Below, piece by piece: positions 26,189 to 35,108 of a stretch of DNA of 64,000 nucleotides. The first letter of the stretch is position 1; each line of letters starts with the position of its first letter. The translations under genes and the position numbers were made by a program. The stretch is taken from NCBI RefSeq assembly GCF_003885045.1, contig NZ_RHJS01000002.1:5511302-5575301 (forward strand), in the 5' to 3' direction. The DNA comes from Schaedlerella arabinosiphila. Lineage in GTDB: Bacteria > Bacillota > Clostridia > Lachnospirales > Lachnospiraceae. Below the pieces are notes generated by a model, which saw nothing but the letters and a program-made list of their open reading frames with translations, was not told the DNA's origin and ran no database searches.

Positions 26189-27700
26189 ATGGCATTTGTA
26201 CAAAATGTACCGTTTTTTTCCATTATGCTGTCCATGTTTTCCGGGATCGTGTCCTCCATTCTTCCGGGAAAAGCGGCGAAAAGGCTGAACGCGGCGGTAA
26301 TCCTGATCATCGGGGCCGCGTCCGCCTGGCTTCTGGCCTGGCTGATGCAGACCGGGGGCAGTTACACCTTTATGATGGGCCATTTTCCCGCGCCCTGGGG
26401 AAATGAAATCCGCGCCGGGGCATTGGAAGCGGGAATGGCCCTGTTTTTCTGCATCATTATGCTGCTGTCCATGCTGGGCGGACGCAAAAAACTGTTCGAT
26501 GAAGTGGAAGTGACAAAGCACAATATTTACTATATTCTGACGGATCTGCTGCTGAGCTCTTTGCTGGCGCTGGTCTACACAAACGACCTTTTTACGGCGT
26601 ATGTGTTCGTGGAGATCAACACCATCGCCGCCTGCGGATTGATCATGATCCGCCAGAACGGAAGAACCATCGAGGCGGCGGTGCGCTATATGATCATGAG
26701 CCTGCTGGGCTCCGGTCTGCTGCTGATGGGGATCTGCATGCTGTACGACCTGACGGGACACCTCCTGATGTCCAACATTAAGGAGAGCGTGGCGGCCATC
26801 ATGGCGGCGGGGACATACCAGATTCCTCTGACCATCACCATCGGGCTCGTGACGGTCGGCCTGGCCATCAAAAGCGCGCTGTTTCCGTTCCACGCCTGGC
26901 TTCCGGACGCATACGGATACTCCACGGTTTCCTCGGCGGCGATGCTGTCCAGCCTGGTGTCCAAGGGATATATTTTCCTGCTGATCAAAATTTTCTACCG
27001 GGTGGTAGGGTTTGAGATCATCTGCGCAAGCAAAATTCCGAACGTGCTGTTTCTGTTCGGACTGAGCGGCATGATCTTCGGTTCCATCAGCGCAATCTGG
27101 GAAAAGGACATCCGCCGGATGATCGCGTTTTCCTCGGTTGCCCAGATCGGATATATTTATATGGGGTTCGGCCTGGGGACGACGGAGGGAATGGTGGCAA
27201 GCATTTTCCATATCCTTGCCCATGCGGCCACAAAATCCCTGCTGTTTGTCTCGGCCATCGGACTGACCGACGTATCGGCGGGAAGCAGGAATTTCTTCGA
27301 CCTGACGGGGTCCGCCTACCGCAACAAAGCGGCGGGAGTGGGATTTTCCGTAGGGGCCATGTCCATGGTGGGGATTCCGCTGTTTTCCGGATTCGTCAGC
27401 AAGCTGCTCTTCGCGGAGGCGGCGGTGGTGCATCCCACCCACAAAATGATGCCCACGCTGATTGTTCTGGCAGTCAGCACCATCCTGAACGCCATTTATT
27501 TCCTGAAAACCGTGGTGCGGATCTACGTGCCGGAGAAGCGGGAGACTGAAGCGGAAAAGGGATATTTTCGGATAAAGGCGGGGCAGCAGAGACTGTACAC
27601 GCTTACGCTTATTTTATTTATTTTCATCAATCTGGTGCTTGGAATGATGTCGGAGCCGATCATCGGCATCATCGAGAGCGGACTGAATCATTTTGCATAG
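26189..27700 (+). CDS. Complex I subunit-5-family antiporter subunit (MrpD-like), first of four
   Basis: A 503-residue protein with about 14 membrane helices of the NuoL/M/N antiporter family. Seen: HAWLPDAYGYS near 236, followed by SSLVSKGYIFLL with the channel lysine, and AFSSVAQIGYIYMGFG near 313. It moves H+ or Na+ in the Mrp-type complex. It starts directly after mnhC (AAAAAGGAGGGC) and is followed 15 bases later by a second paralogue. It is the most divergent of the three MrpD-like copies in its HAWLP loop (DAYGYS rather than TAHPVAP). Confidence 0.9.
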   Translation: MAFVQNVPFFSIMLSMFSGIVSSILPGKAAKRLNAAVILIIGAASAWLLAWLMQTGGSYTFMMGHFPAPWGNEIRAGALEAGMALFFCIIMLLSMLGGRKKLFDEVEVTKHNIYYILTDLLLSSLLALVYTNDLFTAYVFVEINTIAACGLIMIRQNGRTIEAAVRYMIMSLLGSGLLLMGICMLYDLTGHLLMSNIKESVAAIMAAGTYQIPLTITIGLVTVGLAIKSALFPFHAWLPDAYGYSTVSSAAMLSSLVSKGYIFLLIKIFYRVVGFEIICASKIPNVLFLFGLSGMIFGSISAIWEKDIRRMIAFSSVAQIGYIYMGFGLGTTEGMVASIFHILAHAATKSLLFVSAIGLTDVSAGSRNFFDLTGSAYRNKAAGVGFSVGAMSMVGIPLFSGFVSKLLFAEAAVVHPTHKMMPTLIVLAVSTILNAIYFLKTVVRIYVPEKRETEAEKGYFRIKAGQQRLYTLTLILFIFINLVLGMMSEPIIGIIESGLNHFA

Positions 27701-27715
27701 GAAGGAGACGCATAC

Positions 27716-29188
27716 ATGAACTCAAATATTTGGCTGCTTTCGGCAGTGTTTTTGCCGATTGCCTGCGGGGCCGGAGTCCTGTTTTTCCCGGGCCTGAAAA
27801 AACGGAACGTGCTGCTGGGCGTATCCTTTCTTTCCCTGGTGCTCTCCATGCTCTCTGCCCTCGCCGTGATTGCGGGGGAAGGGGTGGAACTGCATCTTCT
27901 GCGGTTCGGAGGCAGCCTGGAGGTGTACTTTCACGTGGATCCGCTGGGAAGGGTATTTGCCGCGGTGATCACGGTGGTGTGGCTGATGGCGGGGATTTTT
28001 TCCTGCGAGTATATGAAGCATGAACAGGAAGAAAAACGGTATTTCGGATTCTATGTGCTGGTGTACGGCGTACTGATGGCACTGTGCTTTTCCGGAAATC
28101 TGGTGACCTACTATATGTTTTACGAAATGATGACGCTGACCACGCTTCCGCTGATCATGCACAACAAATCCAGGGAAGCGATCATGGCGGGATTGAAGTA
28201 CCTGTTTTATTCCCTGTGCGGCGCCTATATGGTGCTGTTCGGAATCTATTTTCTGAACCGTTACGCCGGCACGCTGGACTTCATTCCCGGAGGGAGCGGA
28301 CTGGAAGGGGCAGAAAACCATCTGGGGCTGCTGCTTGTGGTGGTGTTTTTGATGATTCTCGGATTCGGCGTGAAGGCAGGTATGTTTCCCATGCACGCGT
28401 GGCTTCCCACGGCCCATCCGGTGGCGCCTGCCCCGGCAAGCGCGGTGCTGTCGGGCCTGGTGGTGAAGATGGGGGTGCTGGGGATCGTCCGTGTGATCTT
28501 CTATGTGACGGGGCCGGAAGTGATCCGCGGAACCTGGGTGCAGACGGTCTGGCTGACATTGACGCTGATCACGGTTTTCATGGGTTCCATGCTGGCTTAC
28601 CGGGAAAAGGTGATGAAGAAACGGCTGGCCTATTCCACAGTCAGCCAGATTTCCTACATTTTGTTTGGGCTGGCTTTATTGAATCCAGAAGCTATGGCCG
28701 GATCACTGCTGCATGTAGTATTTCATGCCTGCATCAAGTCCTGCCTGTTTTTGAGCGCAGGCGCGATCATTTATAAAACCGGAAAGACCCGTGTGGACGA
28801 GCTGACCGGGATCGGCAAGGAAATGCCGGTGACGATCTGGTGCTACACGTTTGCGTCCCTTGCGCTGGTGGGAATCCCCCCGGCAAGCGGATTTATCAGC
28901 AAATGGTATCTGGCGGGCGGTTCGCTGGAATCCGGCATTCCCATATTTTCCTGGCTGGGCCCGGTGATCCTCCTGGTCAGCGCCCTGCTGACGGCGGGAT
29001 ATCTGCTGCCGATCACAATCCGGGGCTTTCTGCCGGGAGCGGATTATGATTACGCGGGACTGGAAAAAAAGGAACCGGTTTTGACTATGCTCATTCCGCT
29101 GCTCATCCTGGCCGGACTTTCCCTGTTACTTGGAGTATTCCCCAATCCGCTGACACAGTATCTGAATGAAATTATTCAGAGTTTATAG
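27716..29188 (+). CDS. Complex I subunit-5-family antiporter subunit (MrpD-like), second of four
   Basis: A 490-residue protein with about 14 helices. Seen: MFPMHAWLPTAHPVAPAPAS near 222-241, then LSGLVVKMGVLGIVR with the conserved lysine, YSTVSQISYILFGLAL near 304, and GIPPASGFISKW near 385. The ribosome site GGAAGGAGAC lies just upstream. It is followed by a structured intergenic element (29190-29288) before the third copy. It is probably a functional proton or sodium channel subunit, since the key Glu/Lys/His positions look intact. Confidence 0.9.
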   Translation: MNSNIWLLSAVFLPIACGAGVLFFPGLKKRNVLLGVSFLSLVLSMLSALAVIAGEGVELHLLRFGGSLEVYFHVDPLGRVFAAVITVVWLMAGIFSCEYMKHEQEEKRYFGFYVLVYGVLMALCFSGNLVTYYMFYEMMTLTTLPLIMHNKSREAIMAGLKYLFYSLCGAYMVLFGIYFLNRYAGTLDFIPGGSGLEGAENHLGLLLVVVFLMILGFGVKAGMFPMHAWLPTAHPVAPAPASAVLSGLVVKMGVLGIVRVIFYVTGPEVIRGTWVQTVWLTLTLITVFMGSMLAYREKVMKKRLAYSTVSQISYILFGLALLNPEAMAGSLLHVVFHACIKSCLFLSAGAIIYKTGKTRVDELTGIGKEMPVTIWCYTFASLALVGIPPASGFISKWYLAGGSLESGIPIFSWLGPVILLVSALLTAGYLLPITIRGFLPGADYDYAGLEKKEPVLTMLIPLLILAGLSLLLGVFPNPLTQYLNEIIQSL

Positions 29189-29189
29189 A

Positions 29190-29288
29190 AGGAGGAAGGC
29201 AAATGCGGAGCATTTTTAAAATGCCTTCCGACGACTTGCCCTCGAACGAAAGTGAGGGGGCGCTACATTATAGTTAGGAGGAAGGCAA
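29190..29288 (+). repeat. Structured intergenic element, copy 1
   Basis: The RNA would fold as GGAAGGC (29194-29200) pairing with GCCTTCC (29223-29229), enclosing AAATGC-GGA-GCATTT (29201-29215). The segment then reads GACGACTTGCCCTCGAACG and AGTGAGGGGGCGC, with CCCTC/GAGGG able to pair. The AGGAGGAAGGCAA at its start occurs again at 29277 as the ribosome site of the next gene. Copy 2 lies at 30764-30866 with compensating base changes in both stems. Confidence 0.65.
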
Positions 29289-29289
29289 G

Positions 29290-30765
29290 ATGAGTCTATA
29301 TTGGATTGTAGCAGCCATTCTGCTTCCGATACTGGGCGGCGCACTTACGCCGGTGCTTCCGTTCCGTTCCAGAAAAGGGATGCTTTTGTATCTGGAGGCG
29401 CTGACTCTGGCGGCTTCCGCCATTGTCCTGTCGCTTCTGGCGCATGGAACTACCGGGACGCTGCATCTGGTCTACTTTGTGCGGGGGCTTTCCATTTCAT
29501 TCAGAATTGATGGGCTGGCTATGCTTTTCGCGGGACTGGTATCGATTCTCTGGCCCTTTGCCATGCTGTATTCCTTTGAATATATGGAGCATGAGGGGCA
29601 TGAGAAAATCTTCTTCATGTTTTACAGCATGACTTACGGAGTCACCCTTGGAGTGGCATTTGCGTCGGACATGCTCAGTATGTATCTCTTCTATGAGCTT
29701 TTGACGCTGGTGACGGTGCCGTTGATCCTGCACACACTGGTCCGGGAGGCGATTCTTGCGGTGCGGCAGTATCTGTATATGTCGCTGGGCGGCGCGGCCT
29801 TTGCCCTGATCGCCATTGTCTTTCTGATGGTTTACGGGGAGACTCTGGAATTTACCCTGGGGGGTGTGCTGAATCCGGCGGTCATCGGCGGGGAAACCAA
29901 TCTGCTGTTGTTTGTGTATCTGCTGGCGTTTTTCGGATTCGGCGTAAAAGCGGCTATTTTCCCTATGAGCGCATGGCTTCCCCAGGCCGGTGTTGCGCCG
30001 ACCCCTGTCACGGCGCTGCTGCATGCGGTGGCGGTGGTGAAGGCGGGGGTGTTTGCCATTCTGCGACTGACCTATTACAGCTTTGGCGCGGAATTTCTGA
30101 AAGGAACGTGGGTGCAGCCGATTGTGATGGGCTTTGCCATGTTTACGATTGTATACGGATGCAGCCGGGCTGTGAAAGAGCAGCATATCAAACGTCGGCT
30201 GGCTTATTCTACGGTCAGCAATCTGTCCTACATTATCCTGGGTGCGTCGATGATGACTCCTGGGGGACTGGTGGGGGCGATGGCCCATATGATCTGCCAC
30301 GCGTTTATGAAGATCGGCTCGTTTCTCTGTGCAGGCGCCATCATGCATCAGACGGATAAAAAATATATTTACGAACTCAACGGGTTCGGCCGGAAAATGC
30401 CGGTGGTATTCGGCTGCTTTACCGTGTCGGCCCTGGGATTGATGGGAGTTCCCGGTCTGGCGGGCTTCATCAGCAAATGGAATCTGGCGAAGGCGGCGGT
30501 GGAGAGCGAGAATGTGATGGCATATTTTGGAGTCGGATGCCTTTTGATCTCCGCTTTGCTGACCGCGATCTATATGATGTCGATCGTGATCCGAGCCTTT
30601 TTCCCGGGAAGGGAATTTGACGCGCAGAGCGTAGAAGGCGTCAAAGACCCGGGCTGGAAAATGTGCTTCCCGCTGGTCTGTTTTGCGGCAGCGGTCATCG
30701 CCATTGGAATGTGTTCTGATCCGCTTATATCCTTTCTGCAGGATATTGCGGCTGGGAGGTATTAG
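29290..30765 (+). CDS. Complex I subunit-5-family antiporter subunit (MrpD-like), third of four
   Basis: A 491-residue protein with about 14 helices. Seen: FGFGVKAAIFPMSAWLPQAG near 215-234, AVAVVKAGVFAILRL with the channel lysine near 250, YSTVSNLSYIILGASM near 305, and GLAGFISKWNLAKAA near 393. In the loop normally reading HAWLP the His is replaced by Ser (SAWLP), which sets this copy apart. It is bracketed on both sides by the two copies of the structured element, so its expression level may be set separately from the rest of the operon. Confidence 0.9.
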   Translation: MSLYWIVAAILLPILGGALTPVLPFRSRKGMLLYLEALTLAASAIVLSLLAHGTTGTLHLVYFVRGLSISFRIDGLAMLFAGLVSILWPFAMLYSFEYMEHEGHEKIFFMFYSMTYGVTLGVAFASDMLSMYLFYELLTLVTVPLILHTLVREAILAVRQYLYMSLGGAAFALIAIVFLMVYGETLEFTLGGVLNPAVIGGETNLLLFVYLLAFFGFGVKAAIFPMSAWLPQAGVAPTPVTALLHAVAVVKAGVFAILRLTYYSFGAEFLKGTWVQPIVMGFAMFTIVYGCSRAVKEQHIKRRLAYSTVSNLSYIILGASMMTPGGLVGAMAHMICHAFMKIGSFLCAGAIMHQTDKKYIYELNGFGRKMPVVFGCFTVSALGLMGVPGLAGFISKWNLAKAAVESENVMAYFGVGCLLISALLTAIYMMSIVIRAFFPGREFDAQSVEGVKDPGWKMCFPLVCFAAAVIAIGMCSDPLISFLQDIAAGRY

Positions 30766-30866
30766 AGGAAGAAGGCAAAAGCGAAGCTTTTCTTAAAATG
30801 CCTTCTGACGACATGCACTCGAACGAAGGTGAGGGGGCGCTGCCTTAGAGGAAGAAGGCAAAAGCT
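30764..30866 (+). repeat. Structured intergenic element, copy 2
   Basis: AGAAGGC (30770-30776) pairs with GCCTTCT (30800-30806), enclosing AAAAGC-GAA-GCTTTT (30777-30791). Compared with copy 1, the outer G-C pair has become A-T and an inner T-A pair has become A-T, so pairing is kept while sequence changes. The following ACTCGAACGAAGGTGAGGG region is conserved too. Its first 19 bases recur at 30848-30866. Confidence 0.65.
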
Positions 30867-30890
30867 ACCTTATTGAAGGAGGTAAAGTAG

Positions 30891-33050
30891 ATGGAACAAG
30901 AGAGGATGTTACTTGCCGCGGCAGTATTTTTTCCAATGGCTGCCGGTATTGTCTCCTATCTGATCGGAAGAAAACATAAAAAACTCCGGGATCGATTTGT
31001 CGGTCTTGCGGCAATGTTCGAATTGATTTTGACAGTGGCAGTGGCGGCCGGGCTCGGCACGGGCGGCGGTGTTTGCACCATTCCCGGTATCTGCGGGCTG
31101 GGCCTGCATTTTACGGCGGACGGTTTTCGGGCGCTGTACGGGGTGGTTGCTGCTTTTATGTGGATGATGACGAGCTTCTTTTCCGAAGAGTATTTTGCCC
31201 ATTACCGAAACAGGAACCGGTACTATCTGTTTCAGCTAATCACGCTGGGAGCGACGGAGGCGGTCTTTCTGTCGGCGGATCTGTATACCACCTTTATTTT
31301 CTTTGAGGTGATGTCCTTTGCCTCCTATGTCTGGGTGGCCCAGGATGAGCGGAAGGAGTCGCTGCGGGCGGCGGCCACCTATCTGGCGGTGGCGGTGATC
31401 GGCGGACTGGTGATGCTGATGGGGCTTTTTCTGCTGTACCATCAGGCGGGAACCCTCACAATCAGCGAGCTTTACGATGCATGCCGGGGAAAAAATGTGT
31501 ATCCGGCGGCGGTCTGTCTGTTCTTCGGATTCGGAGCCAAGGCAGGGGCATTTCCGCTCCATATCTGGCTTCCCAAGGCCCATCCGGTAGCTCCGGCTCC
31601 GGCCAGCGCACTGCTGTCTGGCATTTTGACGAAAACCGGGGTGTTCGGTATTCTTGTGATCACCTGTCAGATTCTGTTTCACGACGGAGTGTGGGGAACG
31701 TTCGTATTGCTGACCGGCGTTCTGACGATGGCAGCAGGGGCGGTGCTTGCCCTGTTTTCCATTGATTTCAAGAGGACGCTGGCATGCTCTTCAGTATCCC
31801 AGATCGGATTTATCCTGACAGGCATCGGGATGCAGGGGCTTCTGGGAGAGGAAAATGCGCTGGCGGTGCAGGGAAGCTTCCTGCATATGATGAATCATTC
31901 CCTGTTCAAGCTGGTGCTCTTCATGACGGCAGGAGTCATTTACATGAATCTGCACAAACTGGATCTGAATGACATCCGGGGATTCGGGAGAAAGAAACCG
32001 CTTCTGATGGGAATTTATCTGTGCGGCGCGCTGGGAATCGGCGGGATTCCGCTTTTTTCAGGATATGTGAGTAAAACGCTGATTCACGAGAGCATCGTAG
32101 AATATATAGAACTTCTGAAAGAGGGGGCAGCGGCGCCCGTGCTTCTGGGGGCGGCGGACATGAAGCTGATCGAGTGGGTATTTCTGGTCAGCGGCGGTTT
32201 TACCGTGGCCTACATGTGCAAATTATTTTTCGCGGTGTTCATTGAGAAGAACCGTGACCCGAAGGTGCAGGCGGAGTATGACGCCATGGGCGGAAATTAT
32301 ATGAACCGAAAGAGCGCGTTTGCACTGACGGCTGGCGCAGTGCTGTTTCCGGTGATGGGGATTTTTCCGCATTTCACGATGGACAAAGCTGCTGAATTTG
32401 TAAAAGGGTTTTTCGGGCTGGAGCATATCCATGAGGTATCCTATTTTAGTTTTGTAAATCTGAAAGGCGGCCTGACTTCGATTGCCATCGGGGCCGTGGT
32501 TTATCTGGTGCTGGTCAGGCTCTGGATGATCCGGAAGGAAGAAAACGGAGCTGCGGTCTATGTCAATTGCTGGCCGAACATGCTGGATCTGGAGGATTTT
32601 CTGTATCGGCCGATTCTGCTGAGGATGCTTCCGTCCATCTGCGGAGCCATATGCTTTGTGCTGGACCATGCCGTGGATTTTATTGCGAAAATCCTGCCGA
32701 TTGCGGGAAGCGTGGAAGCCAGCTTTTTCGATACGCTTGTGGATACGATAGTTGTATTTCTGCGCAAAACGATTTATAAGGATAGTCCCCAGCCTCAGGA
32801 ATTGCTGGAAGGAAATGCACTCACATACCGTCTGGGATGTTTTGCAAACCGGATTGTGTGGGTTTTGAATAAGACGGCCTGGCGGGAACGGCCGGATGAG
32901 AAGGATTATACGCATCAGTATGCGCTGGCATATACAAGCTTTAAAGAGAATACAAGTCTGATCGGGCGGAGCCTTTCCTATGGGCTGATTTTGTTCTGCG
33001 TGGGACTCCTGGCGACGCTGGTGTATCTGCTGCTGGTGCTGGCGGGGTGA
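30891..33050 (+). CDS. NuoL/MrpA-like antiporter subunit, fourth and largest
   Basis: A 719-residue protein with about 16 helices. The NuoL core shows FPLHIWLPKAHPVAPAPASA near 222-241, LLSGILTKTGVFGIL with the channel lysine, and CSSVSQIGFILTGIGM near 299. A long lateral region and helices at about 500-720 follow, including a final helix at 690-715. It replaces MrpA, but the usual MrpA C-terminal domains are encoded separately upstream (24583 and 24836). GAAGGAGG precedes the start. It ends the operon; a strong hairpin follows at 33061. Confidence 0.9.
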   Translation: MEQERMLLAAAVFFPMAAGIVSYLIGRKHKKLRDRFVGLAAMFELILTVAVAAGLGTGGGVCTIPGICGLGLHFTADGFRALYGVVAAFMWMMTSFFSEEYFAHYRNRNRYYLFQLITLGATEAVFLSADLYTTFIFFEVMSFASYVWVAQDERKESLRAAATYLAVAVIGGLVMLMGLFLLYHQAGTLTISELYDACRGKNVYPAAVCLFFGFGAKAGAFPLHIWLPKAHPVAPAPASALLSGILTKTGVFGILVITCQILFHDGVWGTFVLLTGVLTMAAGAVLALFSIDFKRTLACSSVSQIGFILTGIGMQGLLGEENALAVQGSFLHMMNHSLFKLVLFMTAGVIYMNLHKLDLNDIRGFGRKKPLLMGIYLCGALGIGGIPLFSGYVSKTLIHESIVEYIELLKEGAAAPVLLGAADMKLIEWVFLVSGGFTVAYMCKLFFAVFIEKNRDPKVQAEYDAMGGNYMNRKSAFALTAGAVLFPVMGIFPHFTMDKAAEFVKGFFGLEHIHEVSYFSFVNLKGGLTSIAIGAVVYLVLVRLWMIRKEENGAAVYVNCWPNMLDLEDFLYRPILLRMLPSICGAICFVLDHAVDFIAKILPIAGSVEASFFDTLVDTIVVFLRKTIYKDSPQPQELLEGNALTYRLGCFANRIVWVLNKTAWRERPDEKDYTHQYALAYTSFKENTSLIGRSLSYGLILFCVGLLATLVYLLLVLAG

Positions 33051-33060
33051 GACATTTTGG

Positions 33061-33091
33061 GTGACCTGTAACCTTTTTGGTTACAGGTCAC
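33061..33091 (+). terminator. Perfect hairpin after the antiporter operon
   Basis: GTGACCTGTAACC and GGTTACAGGTCAC form a perfect 13-bp stem with a five-T loop, ten bases after the last stop codon. No T-run follows, so it is either a rho-assisted 3' end or an extragenic palindrome; it shares the GTTACAG core with the repeats at 2467 and 33190. Confidence 0.5.
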
Positions 33092-33189
33092 GTTGCCTTG
33101 TGCCTTGCTGCTGGGCGTCCGGTCAGTAAAATAGAGACTGCGGACATCTGGTCTCTCGCCGTCAGGGGATGTATCAACGGGCTGGATGC

Positions 33190-33226
33190 GTTACAGTTCG
33201 CAGCCGGTCAGGCCGCAGCCTGTAAT
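33190..33226. repeat. Palindromic repeat (GTTACAGTTC family), second copy
   Basis: GTTACAGTTCGCAGCCGG starts at 33190 and CTGTAAT closes it at 33220-33226 with one G-T pair. The first 18 bases match the repeat at 2468 with a single difference. A short open frame crossing here (33077-33295) is not convincing as a gene. Confidence 0.5.
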
Positions 33227-33324
33227 CCTTTCCGGCGGAAAGATATGTTTAAGGATACGGCGGTATTGATTGAATATCTGCCAAAAGAATGGTAAGATAC
33301 AGGAAAAGACAGGGAGGTGCAGCG

Positions 33325-35007
33325 ATGCCAAGAACAGTGGGAATCGGCCATCAGGATTTTGAACAAATGATTACAACTGAAAATTTCTATATTGATAAGA
33401 CCATGTTTATCAAAGAATGGTGGGAAAACAACGATGCTGTAACTCTGATTACCCGCCCCAGGCGTTTCGGAAAGACACTGAATCTGGATATGACAGAACA
33501 TTTTTTCTCTGTGAGCCATGCGGGAAGAAGTGATTTATTTCAAAATCTGTCTATCTGGCAGGAAGAAAAATACAGGGAACTGCAGGGAACCTATCCTGTC
33601 ATCTTTCTGAGCTTCGCAGGTGTGAAGGCAACCTCTTTTCCAGAGGCACGAAAAAGTATCTGTCAGATTATAAAAAAATTGTATAATAAATACGATTTTC
33701 TTTTAGAAAGCAGCCATTTGAATGAAGATGAAAGAAAAATGTACAATCATATTTCTATCGACATGGAAAATCATATAGCCGCCAATTCCCTGAGCGCATT
33801 GTCGGATTATCTGATGCGTTATTACGGAAAAAAAGTGTTGATTCTGCTGGATGAATACGATACCCCGATGCAGGAGGCTTATGTGCATGGCTATTGGGAT
33901 GAACTGGTTTCCTTTATCCGCAGCCTGTTCAATTCTACGTTTAAAACGAATCCGTTTCTTGAAAGAGCTATTATGACAGGGATTACGAGGGTCAGCAAGG
34001 AATCCATATTTTCAGATTTGAATAATCTGACTGTAGTTACAACTACTTCAGACTTGTATGCGGACAGCTTTGGATTTAGTCAGTCGGAGGTTTGGAACGC
34101 TCTGGAGGAGTACGGTCTGTCAGACAAAAAGGATGATGTTAGAAGCTGGTATGACGGATTTACATTTGGAAATAAGACAGATATCTACAATCCCTGGTCT
34201 ATTATAAACTACCTGAAATATGCAAAATTTTCCCCATATTGGGCCAACACCAGCAGCAACAGCCTGATCGGAAAGCTGATCCGTGAAGGAAGCGCGGATA
34301 CAAAAATGGTGATGGAGGATCTCCTTTCCGGAAAAGTACTCCGCACGCAGATTGACGAGCAGATCGTATTCAGCCAGCTAGGGCACAAAGAGACTGCTAT
34401 CTGGAGCCTGTTGCTTGCAAGCGGTTATCTGCGGGTGAAGCATTGGAGCATGGACAAAAGAGACCGGATCATCTATGAACTTGTGTTAACCAACCGCGAA
34501 GTCTCTCTCATGTTTGAGCAGATGGTAGAGGATTGGTTTTCCGATTTTACACCGGCATATAATCAGTTCATCAAGGCGCTGTTATTAGATGATAAAAAAG
34601 CGATGAACCACTATATGAACCGGGTAGCCTTCACCACGTTCAGCTACTTCGACACCGGAAAACAACCGTCCGAAGCAACAGAACCGGAACGCTTTTATCA
34701 CGGCTTTGTCCTTGGCCTGATGGTGGATCTGGGTGAACGATATACCATCACTTCCAACCGTGAAAGCGGATTCGGAAGATATGATGTGGTTCTGGAACCC
34801 CTTTCGGACAGGGATGATGCTATCATTCTGGAATTTAAGGTTCATGATCCGGATGAGGAAGATACGCTTGCAGACACGGTGCAGAAAGCGTTAGATCAGA
34901 TCGAACGCAAGAAATATTCCGCGGTTCTGGAAGCAAAAGGCATTCCACAGGAACGAATCCGAAGATATGGGTTTGCGTTTGAAGGGAAAAAGGTTTTGAT
35001 AGGATGA
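33325..35007 (+). CDS. AAA-ATPase with C-terminal PD-(D/E)XK-like domain (DUF1703 type), second copy
   Basis: A 560-residue member of the family also found at 17991-19577. Seen: FYIDKTMFIKEWW near the N-terminus, P-loop RPRRFGKT near 45-52, Walker B-like KKVLILLDEYDTPM near 170, and a C-terminal nuclease-like region with DAIILEFKVHDPDEE (the E-x-K pair). The ATG at 33325 is preceded by AGGGAGGTG; the frame is open 12 codons earlier without a site. It is a lone gene in a more AT-rich island next to a membrane GTPase and a group II intron. The function is unknown. Confidence 0.83.
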   Translation: MPRTVGIGHQDFEQMITTENFYIDKTMFIKEWWENNDAVTLITRPRRFGKTLNLDMTEHFFSVSHAGRSDLFQNLSIWQEEKYRELQGTYPVIFLSFAGVKATSFPEARKSICQIIKKLYNKYDFLLESSHLNEDERKMYNHISIDMENHIAANSLSALSDYLMRYYGKKVLILLDEYDTPMQEAYVHGYWDELVSFIRSLFNSTFKTNPFLERAIMTGITRVSKESIFSDLNNLTVVTTTSDLYADSFGFSQSEVWNALEEYGLSDKKDDVRSWYDGFTFGNKTDIYNPWSIINYLKYAKFSPYWANTSSNSLIGKLIREGSADTKMVMEDLLSGKVLRTQIDEQIVFSQLGHKETAIWSLLLASGYLRVKHWSMDKRDRIIYELVLTNREVSLMFEQMVEDWFSDFTPAYNQFIKALLLDDKKAMNHYMNRVAFTTFSYFDTGKQPSEATEPERFYHGFVLGLMVDLGERYTITSNRESGFGRYDVVLEPLSDRDDAIILEFKVHDPDEEDTLADTVQKALDQIERKKYSAVLEAKGIPQERIRRYGFAFEGKKVLIG

Positions 35008-35108
35008 GAGGAATTTTTCAGAATCCGGCGGGGATTGAGGTTTGACTGTGACTATTATTGTGCCATCTGAATTAAAAGGCTTTTAATATAGGGTAGAGGG
35101 AAAATGAT

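Noticed and set aside
26105..27442. A 445-codon minus-strand frame over the first MrpD-like gene
   Set aside because: Low-complexity His/Gln/Arg-rich translation, antisense to a conserved membrane protein.
23049..33050. A membrane-bound hydrogenase operon
   Set aside because: Mbh-like subunits are present, but no NiFe large or small subunit or iron-sulfur protein is encoded.
33077..33295. A 72-codon frame between the antiporter operon and the second DUF1703 gene
   Set aside because: It runs across two palindromic repeats, has no ribosome site and no recognisable pattern.
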